The translations under genes and the position numbers were made by a program. From JBBKWQ01 sp037969115 (GTDB lineage Bacteria > Actinomycetota > Acidimicrobiia > Acidimicrobiales > Ilumatobacteraceae), in the NCBI GenBank assembly GCA_037969115.1, contig JBBKWQ010000406.1:1-7986 (forward strand): 7,986 nt of DNA, in the 5' to 3' direction. Shown here one piece after another: positions 6,778-7,986 of the stretch. The notes below the pieces were generated by a model. The model did no database searches and was not told where the DNA came from. It saw only the letters and a list, made by a program, of their open reading frames with translations. Position 1 is the stretch's first letter, and the number at the start of each line of letters is the position of its first letter.

Positions 6778-6848
6778 CAACCTAGACCAGCCGAAGCGGG
6801 CCATGATCCGAATATTCACCGATGGCGCCTCCGGGACTCAGCGAGCGT

Positions 6849-7646
6849 TCACGTGCCGTTGAAGTCAGGGGTGCGACGTTCGACGAACGCGGCGACGCCC
6901 TCCTGGCCGTCGTGGGTCTTCATCGTGTGCGTGATCGCGGCATTCTCGAACTCGCCGGCCGATTCGAGAACGCGGTCGACGCCTTCGTACACCGTGCGCT
7001 TGGCGAGCCCCACTGCAATCGTCGGACCGTTCGCCAGCTGCTGTGCGAGTTCGGCGGTTGCGGCGTCGACCGCATCATCGGTGACGACGCGGTTCACGAG
7101 TCCCCACGACTCGGCTTCGGCTGCTGACAGGACCCGGTTGGTCAGCGTGAGGTCGAGCATCCGGCGCAAACCGATGTGGCGTGCGATGAAGTACGACGAG
7201 GTGCCATCCGGGCTCACTCCCGCCCGCGTGTACGCCATGGTGAACTTGGCCGACTCACCGCAGACCACGAGATCGAACGCGCTCATCAGCGAGAGGCCTG
7301 CACCGCCGGCGGCGCCCATGACGCCGGCGACGAAGGGCTTGTTCATCCGATTCATCTTGTAGATGGCGGCATGGAAGTCGGTCAGCATGTCGCTCGCGAC
7401 CTTGGGGAGATCGGCCCCCGATTCGTAGAACAGCTTGAGGTCACCGCCGGCACAGAACACCTTGCCCTCTGCCGTGACCGACGCCGACTTCACTGTGTCG
7501 TCCCACTCGATCTCGAGCATCACCGCTCTGAGTTCGCGGGCGAAAGTCGGATTCACCGCGTTGGCACCTTCCGGTCGGGCGAACCGGATGTGGGCGACGC
7601 CGTCGCTGACCGAGTAGTTGATCGTCGAGAGGTCCATACGGCTCAT
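6849..7646 (-). CDS. Crotonase-superfamily protein, isomerase-like (enoyl-CoA hydratase/isomerase family)
   Basis: Read on the minus strand from the ATG at 7646 (MSRMDLSTINYSV), the protein has 265 residues, the usual crotonase size; a second ATG at 7637 gives 262. The frame continues 28 codons upstream, but that part lies inside the hrpA gene and is not crotonase-like. Seen: VFCAGGDLK at 63-71 (first oxyanion-hole segment and CoA loop), GAAGGAGLSL at 111-120 (second oxyanion segment), the 135-160 helix region with MAYTRAGVSPDG, and the C-terminal swapped helices to residue 265. By eye alignment to rat mitochondrial hydratase, the two catalytic glutamates are replaced by S119 and Y139. D147 in GVSPDG matches the aspartate of PaaG-type isomerases. 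It should therefore act on an acyl-CoA as an isomerase or other non-hydratase crotonase in the cytoplasm. It lies 22 bp after hrpA and is probably read from the same transcript. No clear ribosome site precedes either ATG. Confidence 0.92.
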   Translation of the reverse strand: MSRMDLSTINYSVSDGVAHIRFARPEGANAVNPTFARELRAVMLEIEWDDTVKSASVTAEGKVFCAGGDLKLFYESGADLPKVASDMLTDFHAAIYKMNRMNKPFVAGVMGAAGGAGLSLMSAFDLVVCGESAKFTMAYTRAGVSPDGTSSYFIARHIGLRRMLDLTLTNRVLSAAEAESWGLVNRVVTDDAVDAATAELAQQLANGPTIAVGLAKRTVYEGVDRVLESAGEFENAAITHTMKTHDGQEGVAAFVERRTPDFNGT

Positions 7647-7668
7647 CGTCGCGCGGGGAACGGATCGG

Positions 7669-7986
7669 TCACGCACCCAACGCATCGAGTTGGCGGCGGA
7701 TCCGCTTGGGGCTGACGGTGCCGTGTACACCGATCGGTTGGGCGAAGACGCTCATCCGCAACTCCTCGAGCTGCCATCCGAGCGCGGTGGCCTCCTCTGG
7801 CACGGCACGGTCGAGGTGCCGTAGGTGGGCAGCCAACCGTTGTTCGAGCGGAACGACGTCAGCCATCCGGCGGTGGTCACGAGCGATGTCGCCGTTCAGT
7901 TTCTCGAGCCGGAACTCGACACCTCGGACGTAACGGTGAATGTCGGGAAGCCGACGTGTCCCCGCTGCGCTCACGAAGCCCGGTGC
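7669..7986 (-). CDS. hrpA: ATP-dependent RNA helicase HrpA, C-terminal fragment (5' part outside the window)
   Basis: On the minus strand the frame is open from the window edge at 7986 to a TGA at 7671-7669 and gives 105 residues. It begins PGFVSAAGTRRLPDIHRYVRG, matching the 'YPGFVxxTGxxRLxDLxRYLxA' segment near the end of bacterial HrpA (DEAH-box helicase, DUF3418 C-terminal region). It ends with the typical tail LGWQLEELRMSVFAQPIG...VSPKRIRRQLD. HrpA helicases resolve mRNA structures and rescue stalled ribosomes in the cytoplasm. The helicase core, with Walker and DEAH motifs, lies outside the window. A GTG at 7974 could be mistaken for a start, but it encodes the conserved valine of PGFV, so this is an internal codon. 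The crotonase gene follows after 22 bp. Confidence 0.87.
   Translation of the reverse strand, partial: APGFVSAAGTRRLPDIHRYVRGVEFRLEKLNGDIARDHRRMADVVPLEQRLAAHLRHLDRAVPEEATALGWQLEELRMSVFAQPIGVHGTVSPKRIRRQLDALGA

Larger units (their letters stand above)
6621..6848. other. Convergent intergenic region with weak hairpins, no gene seen
   Basis: This 228-bp stretch separates the SnoaL-like gene (plus) from the crotonase gene (minus), whose 3' ends face each other. Two hairpin candidates are visible. CGCTC/GAGCG (6622-6634, 3-nt loop) starts 2 bp after the SnoaL stop. A stem at 6743-6767 pairs GGT-ATCGG with CCGAT-(C)-ACC around an 8-nt loop, with one bulge; it overlaps an alternative stem CCCG-TTGA-CGGG at 6766-6777. 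None has a T-run, so termination here, if intrinsic, is non-canonical. A 75-codon GTG-start frame (6635-6862) crosses the region but has no recognisable protein features and runs into the crotonase gene. I see no tRNA or other RNA gene. Confidence 0.5.

Noticed and set aside
6635..6862. A 75-codon GTG-start frame in the convergent gap
   Set aside because: No ribosome site, no recognisable features, and it runs antisense into the 3' end of the crotonase gene.
7647..7730. A 28-codon N-terminal extension of the crotonase gene
   Set aside because: It overlaps the hrpA 3' end in another frame, and the crotonase family begins about where MSRMDL starts.
7972..7974. GTG as the start of a small separate gene on the minus strand
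   Set aside because: The residues before it (APGF) continue the conserved HrpA PGFV segment, so it is an internal valine codon of a gene cut by the window edge.
1..7986. A search by eye for CRISPR repeats, insertion-sequence ends, transposases, toxin-antitoxin or defence genes
   Set aside because: No regularly spaced repeats, terminal inverted repeats or matching protein motifs were found; the window is compact housekeeping and metabolic coding sequence.

Overview
The window looks like an ordinary chromosomal segment of a high-GC actinobacterium. Codons strongly prefer G or C at third positions, the shine-Dalgarno signals are weak, and genes sit close together. The protein styles (a GH3 enzyme with a PA14 insert, a MarR-GNAT fusion, a long LOG protein, and HrpA with its DUF3418-type tail) would fit an Acidimicrobiia/Ilumatobacter-like lineage. 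That placement is an impression from memory, not a measurement. There are no insertion sequences, phage genes, CRISPR arrays, tRNAs or rRNAs that I can see.

Left part (1-2661, plus strand): the last 37 residues of a carbohydrate ABC-transporter inner-membrane permease (MalG-like), followed 6 bp later by a complete glycoside hydrolase family 3 beta-glucosidase with no signal peptide. Together they read as the 3' end of an oligosaccharide uptake operon in which imported glucosides are cleaved in the cytoplasm.

Middle (2698-5252, plus strand): a PLP-dependent class III (omega) aminotransferase overlaps by 4 bp (ATGA) with a 384-residue LOG-family Rossmann protein. The LOG protein carries an extra N-terminal domain and a changed glycine motif. 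The overlap suggests translational coupling and perhaps a shared, unidentified pathway. This pair is the most interesting part of the window.

Right-centre (5253-6620, plus strand): a perfect 7+7 bp inverted repeat lies 3 bp before the start of a MarR-GNAT fusion gene, followed after 3 bp by a small SnoaL/NTF2-fold enzyme. The palindrome is a very likely autoregulatory operator, and its position suggests a leaderless transcript.

Right end (6621-7986): a 228-bp gap between convergent genes holds weak hairpins only. On the minus strand, the 3' end of an hrpA-type RNA helicase gene (truncated by the window edge) is followed after 22 bp by a crotonase-superfamily gene. The crotonase lacks both hydratase glutamates but keeps a PaaG-like aspartate, so it is better called an isomerase-like crotonase than an enoyl-CoA hydratase.
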